29,456 nucleotides of DNA from Armatimonadaceae bacterium (lineage in GTDB: Bacteria; Armatimonadota; Armatimonadia; Armatimonadales; Armatimonadaceae), in the NCBI GenBank assembly GCA_030446525.1, contig JAUJNC010000044.1, forward strand, positions 1-29,456. Reading direction: 5' to 3'. The translations under genes were made by a program, and so were the position numbers. The notes under the pieces were generated by a model. It made no database searches. It saw nothing but the letters and a program-made list of their open reading frames with translations, and was not told the origin of the DNA. Positions 8,022 through 16,199 of this stretch are shown here, one piece after another. Position 1 is the first letter of the stretch; each line of letters starts with the position of its first letter.

Positions 8022-9422
8022 ATGATGCAACGGATTCTCGTCGCGATCGTGGTGCTGCTGGCCTGGTACGCGGCGCCGTCGGCTGCCGCTGCGGCCGAAG
8101 CGCAGCGCCCGCCGAACGTGGTGATCCTCTTCACCGACGATCAGGGCTACGCCGACGTGGGGGCGTACGGGGCGAAGGGCTTCCAGACGCCCAACCTCGA
8201 CCGGATGGCGGCCGAGGGGGTCCGCTTCACCGACTTCTACGCCGCGGCCCCGGTCTGTTCCCCGTCGCGGGCGGCGCTTCTGACCGGGTGCTATCCGGTG
8301 CGGGTCGGCATCCCCAGGGTGCTGTTCCCGCGCGACCCGACCGGGCTCAACCCCGAGGAGGTGACCCTCGCCGAGGTGCTCAAGCCGCGCGGCTATGCCA
8401 CGGCCTGCATCGGCAAGTGGCACCTGGGCCGCCCCGAGCCGTTCCTGCCGACGAAGCAGGGCTTCGACGTCTTCTTCGGCCTGCCGTACTCGAACGACAT
8501 GAGCTCGGACCCGGAAAACAGATCCCGCACGAGTCCCCTCGAGTACCCGCCGTTGCCGCTGATGCGCGGCACCGAGGTGGTGGAATTTGAGCCGGACCAG
8601 TCCACCCTCACCCGCCGCTACACCGAGGAGGGTGTGGCGTTCATCACGGCCAACAAGGATCGGCCGTTCTTCCTGTACCTGGCCCACACCTTCCCGCACG
8701 TGCCGCTGCACGCTTCGGAGAAGTTCAAGGGCCGGTCGGAGCGCGGGCTCTACGGCGACGTGATCATGGAGATCGACTGGTCGGTCGGCCAGATCCTGGG
8801 CGCGCTCAAGCGGCTGGGGCTGGACGAGCAGACGCTGGTGGTCTTCACCTCCGACAACGGCCCGTGGCTGATCATGGGCGAGAACGGCGGCTCCGCCGGG
8901 CCGCTGCGCGCGGGGACGGCGACGACCTACGAGGGCGGGATGCGTGTGCCGTGCATCCTGCGCTGGCCCGGCAAGATCCCCGCGGGTTCGGTCTGCCGCG
9001 AAGTGGCCACCGCCATGGACATACTGCCCACGGTCGCCAAGCTCGCCGGCGCCCGAGTCCCGGCCGACCGCATCATCGACGGCAAGGACATTTGGCCGCT
9101 CCTGGCCGACCAGGCCGGCGCCCACAGCCCCCATGCCGCCTTCTTCTACTACATAGGGACGCAACTTCAGGCGGTGCGATCCGGCAAGTGGAAGCTGCAC
9201 GTGGCGCGCCAAACCGACCAGAAGAAGGCAGACGCCGCGCTCTACGACCTCGACCGCGACATTGGCGAGACTACCGTTGTCGCGGCCGCGCACCCGGAAG
9301 TTGTTGAGCGTCTTATGGCCTTGGTCGAGCAGGCCCGCGACGACCTGGGCGACTCGCTGACCCAGCACGAGGGCAAAAACGTCCGCCCGCCGGGCCGCGT
9401 TGAACCACGTGAGGGTGAGTAG
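8022..9422 (+). CDS. Secreted arylsulfatase
   Basis: An intact 466-residue sulfatase. A signal peptide (about 1-26) predicts export. PPNVVILFTDDQGYADVGAY supplies the first metal ligands. The formylglycine motif is CSPSRAALLTG with Cys79, followed by GKWHLGRPEPFLPTKQGFD, HTFPHVPLHASEKF and VVFTSDNGPW. These are features of the arylsulfatase A / N-acetylgalactosamine-6-sulfatase type branch that cuts sulfate from glycans or aryl esters. Start 8022 (MMQR) is preferred over the in-frame ATG 7758 because AAGGGGGG lies just upstream and a fresh signal peptide begins there. The C-terminal end (DDLGDSLTQHEGKNVRPPG) is typical for the branch. Likely co-transcribed with the 700-residue secreted protein that follows about 100 bases later. 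Confidence 0.92.
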   Translation: MMQRILVAIVVLLAWYAAPSAAAAAEAQRPPNVVILFTDDQGYADVGAYGAKGFQTPNLDRMAAEGVRFTDFYAAAPVCSPSRAALLTGCYPVRVGIPRVLFPRDPTGLNPEEVTLAEVLKPRGYATACIGKWHLGRPEPFLPTKQGFDVFFGLPYSNDMSSDPENRSRTSPLEYPPLPLMRGTEVVEFEPDQSTLTRRYTEEGVAFITANKDRPFFLYLAHTFPHVPLHASEKFKGRSERGLYGDVIMEIDWSVGQILGALKRLGLDEQTLVVFTSDNGPWLIMGENGGSAGPLRAGTATTYEGGMRVPCILRWPGKIPAGSVCREVATAMDILPTVAKLAGARVPADRIIDGKDIWPLLADQAGAHSPHAAFFYYIGTQLQAVRSGKWKLHVARQTDQKKADAALYDLDRDIGETTVVAAAHPEVVERLMALVEQARDDLGDSLTQHEGKNVRPPGRVEPREGE

Positions 9423-9523
9423 CTTGTGACGAGCGCGCTGCCCGAAGGCCCAACCGGGCATGCCCAAGAAACGCTTCTTCCCGCGCCAGTCCGAGCGGCG
9501 ATGAGCACCGAAAGGAGTAGAGA

Positions 9524-11626
9524 TTGAAAAGGTTCAGGAAGACCCTTCTGGTGTGGGGGGGCGCTGCCGCCTCCGTCTGGCTGGCTTTCGGTCCGGTGAC
9601 CCGGGCGGACAAGGCAGGCCCCGCCCGGGCGGGGGCGCAAGGCCCGGGGCGGCTGGCGTCCCTGCGCGTGCTGCAGGGCGGCTACCCCCGGGCCTTCTTC
9701 TTCCGGCGCGCCGAAGGCCTTGCCGCGAGTGGGAGCGTCCCCTACGAGGAGTGGGAGAAGAGCTTCGGGCGCCTGATGGGCATCGAAGGCAAGGCGCTGG
9801 ACGAGGAGATCCCCGGACGCTCCGAGCGGAACATCGATTTCTTCACCCGGTTCAAACAACGTCACCCCGACCAGCTCGTGCTGCTGCACTATAACGGGGA
9901 CGCGCGTGACCCGCGCGACCAGGGGGGGAAGTTCTTCGCCGGGCACTGGCTGTACTACAACGGCGCGACGATCCTCGCCGACGCTCCTGAAGAAGACGGC
10001 GAGACGGACATCCGGGTGAGCGACCCGACCCTGTTCCGCACCAACGTCGGCCGGTACGGGAACGCCAACGAAGATGTGGCGCTCTGCGCGCTGGACGCCG
10101 CGGGCAGGCCCGACTGGCGCGAGTGCGAGCAGGTGCAGCTCGTCTCGGTGGACGCGGCGCGCGACACGATCCGGGTGAGGCGCGGCCGCTACGGGACCAG
10201 GCCGCGCGCCTTCACGGGCGGGCGGGCGTACGCGGCGGCGCATGTCCACCAGGGGCCCTGGGGGAAGGATTCGAACCTGCTCTGGTTGTATAACTACTCC
10301 ACCCGGTGCCCCCGCGACGCGGACAACAAGTCCTGCGCGGACGCGCTGGCCGCGGACCTGGGAGGCCGGTTCGGGGCCGGCGGGGCGCTCGCCTCGTTCG
10401 ACGGCATCGAATTCGACGTGCTGCGCGACCGGCCCCCGGGAGGCCGACCGCGCGGCGCGGACACTGACGGCGACGGGAAAGCCGACGGCGGCGTGTTCTC
10501 CGGCGTCAACACGTACGGGGCCGGGGTGGTCGCGTTCTGCCGGCAGTTGCGCGAGCGGCTCGGCGACGACCGGCTCCTCCTCGCCGACGGCTGGAACGAG
10601 CGCCACCAGCGCGCGTTCGGGATCCTGAACGGCATCGAGAGCGAGGGCTGGCCCGCCCTGAGCGACTTCGAGGTCCGGGATTGGTCGGGCGGCCTGAACC
10701 GGCAGTCCTTCTGGGCCCGGAACTCCCGCCCCCCCGCGTTCAGCTACATCAACCACAAGTACACTCTGCCCGGAGAGAAGCCCGGCGAGCGGGCGCCCGA
10801 CGTGCCCCACAACGTCCACCGCCTGGTGTTCGCCGCGGCGGTCTTCACCGATTCGGCGATCACCTACACCCTGGCGCCGCCCCCGGAACCGGGGGAGCGC
10901 GTCGGCATCTGGGACGAGTTCAGGATGGGGGCGGAGAACAAGCTCGGGTGGCTCGGCAGCCCGCAGGGCCCCGCCGTGCGCCTCGCCGCGCAGGGGCGCG
11001 ACCTTCTCGGCGGCCGGGGCAAGCCCATCGGCCCGGACCTGCTGAGCCGCTTCAAGGGGGACGGGGTGCGCTTCGCGCTGAAGGAGGGGCGCCTGTGGGT
11101 CACGGCGGCGGATCCGGACGCCAACGAGATGCGCTTCCGTCTCACCGGCGTGCCGGCCGATGGGCCGGACCTGTTCGTGAGCGCGGACGTGGAAGCCGAG
11201 CCGCTGCGGGGCGCCCCCGCCGAAGTCGCCCGCGTGCTGCGCGTCGGGATCGCCTCGTCGCCGGAGCCGCCGTCGGTGACGTGGGTCAACCGGGCGACGT
11301 TCGGCGCGGGCTACTACTTCCCCGACGTGAAAGGGCGCGAAGTGGACCTGGAGTTCGTGGTGGAGGGCGCCGCGCCGGTGGGCATCGGCGGAGTCGCCGC
11401 CTACGGCCGTCCGGACGCCATGTACCGGGAGTTCGAGCGCGGGCTCGTGCTGGCGAACCCGTCGCCGCGCCCCTACGTCTTCGACCTGGCCAGGCTGTTC
11501 CCCGGCCGGAAGTTCCGGCGCCTGAAGGGGTCCTCCCGGCAGGACGCGGCGGCCAACAACGGCTCGGCGGTCTCGGGACCGCTGACGCTGGGCCCCAAAG
11601 AGGGGCTTTTCCTGGTGAAAGGATGA
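9524..11626 (+). CDS. Large secreted protein, possible glycoside hydrolase-like TIM barrel
   Basis: A 700-residue intact frame starting at TTG 9524 with AAGGAG six bases upstream. Residues 1-28 form a signal peptide. The middle contains segments that look like beta strands of a TIM barrel (DQLVLLHYNGDARDP, ASFDGIEFDVLRD, DRLLLADGWNERHQRAFG, GILNGIESEGWP), with Asp and Glu at strand ends as in glycosidases. A calcium-binding-like DTDGDGKADGG motif sits near 315. The last 150 residues look beta-rich (EVDLEFVVEGAAPVGIGGVA, then NPSPRPYVFDLARLFPG). I recognise no exact family; the layout resembles the hypothetical glycosyl hydrolase-like (GHL) groups. Its place after a secreted sulfatase fits a role in glycan breakdown, which is inference. 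Confidence 0.6.
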   Translation: MKRFRKTLLVWGGAAASVWLAFGPVTRADKAGPARAGAQGPGRLASLRVLQGGYPRAFFFRRAEGLAASGSVPYEEWEKSFGRLMGIEGKALDEEIPGRSERNIDFFTRFKQRHPDQLVLLHYNGDARDPRDQGGKFFAGHWLYYNGATILADAPEEDGETDIRVSDPTLFRTNVGRYGNANEDVALCALDAAGRPDWRECEQVQLVSVDAARDTIRVRRGRYGTRPRAFTGGRAYAAAHVHQGPWGKDSNLLWLYNYSTRCPRDADNKSCADALAADLGGRFGAGGALASFDGIEFDVLRDRPPGGRPRGADTDGDGKADGGVFSGVNTYGAGVVAFCRQLRERLGDDRLLLADGWNERHQRAFGILNGIESEGWPALSDFEVRDWSGGLNRQSFWARNSRPPAFSYINHKYTLPGEKPGERAPDVPHNVHRLVFAAAVFTDSAITYTLAPPPEPGERVGIWDEFRMGAENKLGWLGSPQGPAVRLAAQGRDLLGGRGKPIGPDLLSRFKGDGVRFALKEGRLWVTAADPDANEMRFRLTGVPADGPDLFVSADVEAEPLRGAPAEVARVLRVGIASSPEPPSVTWVNRATFGAGYYFPDVKGREVDLEFVVEGAAPVGIGGVAAYGRPDAMYREFERGLVLANPSPRPYVFDLARLFPGRKFRRLKGSSRQDAAANNGSAVSGPLTLGPKEGLFLVKG

Positions 11627-11687
11627 TCAGGTCAAAGAAGAGGGGGCCACATAACTGCTGTTCCTGTACGCGACAGTCGAGCAGCTC

Positions 11688-11719
11688 GCGGCGGGCTGGA
11701 AGGCCGCTCAGCCCGCCGC
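11688..11719. terminator. GC-rich hairpin between convergent genes
   Basis: GCGGCGGGCT (11688-11697) and AGCCCGCCGC (11710-11719) form a perfect 10-bp stem with a 12-base loop, in the 102-base gap where two genes converge. There is no T-run on either side, so it is at best an atypical terminator serving both strands. Confidence 0.45.
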
Positions 11720-11728
11720 CGTCCCCCG

Positions 11729-13988
11729 TTAGGCGCCGCCACCCGTCACCTCCACGGCCAGCGTCGCGGAGCGCTCGTCGGGTGGGAGGCACTCGGCCTC
11801 GCCGCAGGGCTGGAAGCGAACGCCGAGGGTGACGCTGTAGCGGCCCGGCGCGGCGTCGGCCGCCAGGGCGAGGGGCACCTCGAAGCGCGCCGCGCCCTGG
11901 TAGGTGGGCAGGGCGGCGCCTTCCGATTGCCAAAGGACCGGGGCCGGGTAGCCGACCGGCCCGACGGCGGCGGGCAGATCCGACGTGACCGTGGCCGCCG
12001 TGGGGATCAGGTACTCCTCCGGCACCCGATGGGCGTTGACGTGCCAGCCCGGCGCGATCGTCAGCAGGAATCGGGCGGTCGTCGTGCTCCCCGGCGCGAC
12101 CGGGAGCGGCGACGGCGCTTCCGCCGCCAGCGTCACGACGTCACCGGCTGCGCCGCTGACGGAGGAGGGCTCCTCAGCCCCCTCGAAGGCCTGCACGGCC
12201 GCCAGCACCAGCGTCTGCGTGCCGTGCGGGACGCGGTGCAGCACGCCGTGGAAGGCGGACAGCATCTCGCGCGCCTTGGCCCGGTAGGTCTCGCCGCCGG
12301 GGAGCGCGCCCAGACGCGCCAGCGCGCGCGGCGACCCCCACGGGGGAGGGGAGGGCGCCGTCGTAGGGTCCTTGGACCGGGCGATCAGCGCTTTCTCCCC
12401 CGCCCGTGAAGAAGAACCCGCCCTCATCAGCGTCCCAGAAGTCCGCGAGCAGCGTGTCGGCGATCGCGCGCCGCGTCGCCCAGCGCGCATCCCCGTAGCC
12501 TCATGGAGGTCGAGCAGCCCGTCGGCCAGGTAGGCGGTAGTCTTCCAGGTACGCTGTCCAGCGCCGCCTCGCCTTCGCGGTAGCGGCGCAGGAGCCCCGT
12601 CCGGGCGCAGCGTCGTCAGGCAGAACTCGGCGGCGCGAACTGCCGCCTCGACGTAGCGCCCCTCGCCCAGAACCTCGCCTGCGTGCGCCAGCCCGCCGAT
12701 CATCAGGCCGTTCCAGGAGGTGATCACCTTGTCGTCCTTGCCGGGCGGGACGCGCCCGTACCGGCGCGCGAGCAGTTTGGCGCGGGCGTCGGCAAGCCCG
12801 GGGCGATCTCGGCGGGCAGTTCCGGGCCGGACAGGTGCGGGATGTTGGTCCCGGCCGGGCGGCCCGTGGCCTCGTCGCGGAAGTTGCCGCCGGCCCGGAT
12901 GTCGTAGCGGCGGCGAGGCCGCGCCAGCCTCGTCGCCCACATACCTCCTTCCCTCGGCCAGCGTCCACACGTACTTGCCCTCCTCGCCCTCGGAGTCGGC
13001 GTCCAGGGCCGCGTGGAAGCCGCCGCCGGCGTCGGTCATGTCGCGCAGCACCCAGTCGCAGGTTTCGCGGGCGACGCGCCCGTAGGCGGCCTGCCCGGTC
13101 ACCTGGAAGGCGTCGGCGTACACGCGTCAGCAGGGCGTTGTCGTAAAGCATCTTTTTCGAAGTGCGGCAGCAGCCAGACCGCGTCCGTCGAATAGCGGTG
13201 GAAGCCCCCGCCGATGTGGTCGTCACCGCCGAGCGCCATCTTGTCCAGGGTGCGCGTCGAGCATCCCGGCGGGCGAGGGGTTCGCGTCCTCCGTGCCGCG
13301 CCGCACGACTTCGAGCAGCAGGGCGAGGGCGTGGTGGGGCGGGAACTGGGCGCCCCGCCGAAAGCTCTTCCTTCCGTCGAACCGCTGCCGCAGGCCTCGC
13401 CACGGCGCCCCGCAGCAGCGCCGCCGGGTCCGGCGGCCTGGCGGGGCCGGCGACCGGCCGCTGCCGCGTCGCCTGCTCCAGGTCCTGTGTGATGTCCGCG
13501 GCCACCCGCTCCCTCGTCGCGCCGGCCGTTCCAGGCGGCGGCGAGCCTGCCCGAGGACCGTCTTGAAGCCGGGCCGTCCCTGCCGGTCCTCGGGCGGAAG
13601 TAGGTGCCCCCGTAGAAGGGGCGCCTGTCCGGGGTCAGGAAGACCGACATCGGCCAGCCGCCGTGCTGGGTCAGCATCTGCACCGCCGTCATGTAGATCT
13701 CGTCCACGTCGGGCCGCTCCGCGGTCGACCTTGTCCGGGATGAAGTGCTCGTTCAGGGAGCCGGGCCGCCTCCTCGTCCTCGAACGACTCGCGCTCCATG
13801 ACGTGGCACCAGTGGCAGGCCGAGTAGCCGACGGACAGGAAGATAGGCTTGTTGTCCCGGCGGGCGGCGGCGAACGCCTCCTCGCCCCAGGGATACCAGT
13901 CCACGGGGTTATGGGCATGCTGGATCAGATACGGCGACTTTTCCCGGACAAGCCGGTTGGTGAAGCGCGGCGCCTCGGTAGCGGACAT
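11729..13988 (-). pseudogene. DUF255/thioredoxin-like protein (YyaL/SSP411 family) fused to a DsbD N-terminal-like domain, many frameshifts
   Basis: The protein starts at ATG 13988 with [31 protein letters not shown] and the redox motif [17 protein letters not shown], hallmarks of the DUF255 (YyaL/spermatogenesis-associated 20) family. [40 protein letters not shown] and GGGFHAALDADSEGEEG follow in other frames, then the six-hairpin-type region. The last 130 residues (APGWHVNAH to FQPCGEAECLPP) match a DsbD alpha-type domain. At least eight frame changes occur between about 13770 and 12400. Near 13725, restoring two bases recreates the conserved [14 protein letters not shown], so sequence error is likely. 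A palindrome at 12335-12346 replaces the expected SGNG motif. About 750 residues in total. The biochemical role of the family is unclear. Confidence 0.75.
12335..12346. repeat. Short G/C palindrome inside the DUF255 gene
   Basis: CCCCC-AC-GGGGG followed by AGGGGAGGG. It lies where DUF255 homologues usually encode a conserved SGNG segment, which here reads SPPPWG. It resembles the palindrome at 29026-29047 (CCCCCAC-GAG-GTGGGGG followed by AAGGG). Confidence 0.4.
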
Positions 13989-14008
13989 GAGAGGTTTCCT
14001 CCACTGCG

Positions 14009-14036
14009 GTTATACCCCTATGCAGCGGGAAGTCAC
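14009..14036 (-). promoter_or_regulatory. Probable promoter of the DUF255 gene
   Basis: On the minus strand, GTGACT (+ strand 14031-14036) and TATAAC (14009-14014) are 16 bases apart, 20-25 bases upstream of ATG 13988. GGAGG precedes that start codon. A hairpin CAGCGGGA/TCCCGCTG (14023-14044) overlaps the -35 box and could end the upstream gene's transcript or regulate this one. Confidence 0.5.
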
Positions 14037-14056
14037 TCCCGCTGGGCACGACCTGC

Positions 14057-14859
14057 TCACGCTCCCGGAAGCGCCAGTATCGTGTCCATGACGCGGCACG
14101 TCTCCTCGTAGACCGGGCGGGGCCCACACACCTCGGTGATCACGTAGTCATCGTAGCCGATGGCCCGTATCTCGCGCATCACGGCGGGCCAGTCGACCGC
14201 GCCCTGCAGGAGCTGCGTCCATTCGTAGCGGCGTTCCCGGTGGTCGATCTTGAAGTCCTTGAAGTGGATCTTTTTTATGCGCCGGCCCAGTATCCGGATC
14301 CACTGCTCGGGGAAGCCGGTCAGCATCACGTTGCCCGTGTCGAAATAACAGCCGACATGCGAGCTGCCGACGGCGTCGAGCAGCTGCCGGAACTCGAGGG
14401 GGCCCAGGAGCAGCTTGTTCCACACGTTTTCCAGCGCGATGTTGACCCCGCGCCGTTCGGCGTCCGGCCGCAGCTCCTGCAGGGCGCGCAGCAGACGCTC
14501 ATAGGCGACGTCGTAGGGGACCGTCTCGCTGACCCGCCCCCCCGTCACCAGGATGGTGTCGATGCCAGCGCCTCCGCCGCTTCCAGCATCTTCCGGATCT
14601 GCGCCTGGCTCCGCGCGACCGCGGCGGGATCGTCCTCGGTGAGGCTGCCCGCACCGCAGATGCTCGTGAGCTCCACGCCCGCCTCCCGGCTCATGGTGCG
14701 CAGCGCGGCGTACTCCGACGGACCCGCGTCCATCGTCAGCTCTCCGGCTTCGGTCAGCAGTATCTCCAGCCCCTGGTAGCCGATCTCCTTGCAGAGCTGC
14801 AGCCCGTCCCGGATGAGCGAGTTCTTTCCCAGGCAGATCTGTGTCAGTCCCTTCTTCAT
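14057..14859 (-). CDS. Sugar phosphate isomerase/epimerase-like TIM barrel (one frameshift)
   Basis: A xylose-isomerase-like TIM barrel (Pfam PF01261, AP endonuclease family 2), about 267 residues. It starts at ATG 14859 (MKKGLTQICLGKNSLIRDGL, preceded by AGGGGG). Motifs include GYQGLEILLTE, GVNIALENVWNK with the metal-ligand Glu, HVGCYFDTGNVMLTGFPEQW with the Asp ligand, IKKIHFKDFKIDH with the His/Asp ligands and DDYVITEVCG with the last Glu. All expected metal-ligand positions look present. The frame slips near 14568, where one G is missing; adding it gives EAAEALGIDTILVTGG. Such proteins isomerise or epimerise ketoses or inositol derivatives in the cytoplasm. It is divergent from a Gfo/Idh/MocA dehydrogenase across 177 bases, a common pairing in sugar and inositol catabolism. 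Confidence 0.87.
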
Positions 14860-15036
14860 CGAGGCCCCCTGTCCGCCGGCGGTGATGGGGGTAGCTTTCT
14901 GCGCGCCGGCCCCGGGGACCTTCCGCCAATAACGCTCGTCGGGGACTTCACGCCGGCCGCCGGCCCGGGTGGCGGCAGGAAACTGCCTGCCTGCCGGCGA
15001 AGCGTACCGCAGGACACAAGGGAAGGGGACAGGATC

Positions 15037-16095
15037 ATGACGGGCAGTTCGCGGGAGCCGATGCGCGTCGGCATCGTGGGTCTGGGCCGGAGCGGGTGGA
15101 ACATCCACGCGCGGACGCTGGGGCGACTGGGTGCGCAGTACAAGGTGGTGGCCGTGGCGGACCCGATCGAGGAGCGCCGCGCGGAAGCGACCGCGGCCAA
15201 CGGCTGCCGGGCCTATGGCGACGCCGCCGCACTCGTCGGGGACGAGGAGGTGGAGCTGCTGGTTGTCGCGACCCCGAGCCACCTGCACACGCGCTACACC
15301 GTCGAAGGGCTTGATGCGGGCAAGCACGTCGTGTGCGAAAAGCCTTTCGCCCTTTCGGTCGCCGACGCGGACCGCATGATCGGGGCCGCGGAGCGGGCGG
15401 GGCGTGTCCTCGCCCCTTTCCAGAACCGGCGTTACGAGGAGAGTTTTCAGAAGGTCAAGCAGATCGTGGCCTCGGGCCGGCTGGGCCGGATCGTGCACGT
15501 CCGCATCGCCATGCACGCGTTCGGCCGGCGGTGGGACTGGCAGACGCTGCGTCGCTACGGCGGCGGGCAGCTGTACAACAACGGCCCGCACCTCCTCGAC
15601 CAGGCCCTGGAGCTTTTCGGGCCGGCGGAGCCGGAGGTGTTCGCGGACCTGCAGAACGCCCTCAGCAGCGGCGACGCCGAGGATCACGTCAAGGTGGTGC
15701 TGCGGGGCAAAGGGGCGCCGACGGTGGAGATCGAGCTGGCCTCGGCTTGCGCGTATCCGCAGGACAAGTGGCTCGTGATGGGCACCGCCGGCTCGCTGCG
15801 GGGGAGCGCCAAGCGCCTGGAGTGGAAGTGGGTGGACTGGAGCCGTATGCCGGAGCGGCCCGTGGACGAACGGTCCACCCCGGACCGGAACTACAACCGT
15901 GAAGAGCTGCCATGGCAACAGGAGAGCTGCGACTGCGCGGACGACATGGGGAGCGCGCAGGAACACTTTTACCGGGACCTCTACGAGACGCTGCGCGCGG
16001 GCAAGCCCCTGGTCGTCACCCCCGCGAGCGCCCGGCGGCAGGTCGCGGTCATGGAAAGCTGTCGCCGGTCCATGGGGGAACAGCCGCCCCTTTAA
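15037..16095 (+). CDS. Gfo/Idh/MocA family NAD(P)-dependent dehydrogenase
   Basis: An intact 352-residue oxidoreductase. The Rossmann motif VGIVGLGRSGWNIHA (11-25) binds NAD(P). VVATPSHLHTRYTVEGLDAG and HVVCEKPFAL carry the family's signature Glu-Lys-Pro with the catalytic Lys. YGGGQLYNNGPHLLDQAL carries the conserved His of the second domain. These enzymes oxidise or reduce sugars, inositols or their derivatives. ATG 15037 is used; MRVGIVG at 15061 is a possible alternative, since the family usually begins only a few residues before the glycine motif. GAAGGGGACAGG precedes 15037. The gene is divergent from the isomerase-like gene and is followed 104 bases later by a sulfatase, so a shared role in glycan-sugar catabolism is plausible. 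Confidence 0.92.
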   Translation: MTGSSREPMRVGIVGLGRSGWNIHARTLGRLGAQYKVVAVADPIEERRAEATAANGCRAYGDAAALVGDEEVELLVVATPSHLHTRYTVEGLDAGKHVVCEKPFALSVADADRMIGAAERAGRVLAPFQNRRYEESFQKVKQIVASGRLGRIVHVRIAMHAFGRRWDWQTLRRYGGGQLYNNGPHLLDQALELFGPAEPEVFADLQNALSSGDAEDHVKVVLRGKGAPTVEIELASACAYPQDKWLVMGTAGSLRGSAKRLEWKWVDWSRMPERPVDERSTPDRNYNREELPWQQESCDCADDMGSAQEHFYRDLYETLRAGKPLVVTPASARRQVAVMESCRRSMGEQPPL

Positions 16096-16199
16096 GCGTC
16101 TCGCCCGCGCCCGGGCGGCGGGTCCGCCGCGCCGGAGGGCGCTGAACAACCGGCGCGGCCGCTGCGTCCGGGAGAAAGGAACGAGGAGGGTTCCGATAC

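Noticed and set aside
14545..16149. Very long open frames antisense to real genes, for example minus-strand 14545-16149, 9242-10819, 7941-9467 and 6103-7341
   Set aside because: They are arginine/alanine/proline-rich shadows caused by high GC; the opposite strand carries clear enzyme motifs. Only the first 100 or so codons of the isomerase-like gene share a frame with one of them.
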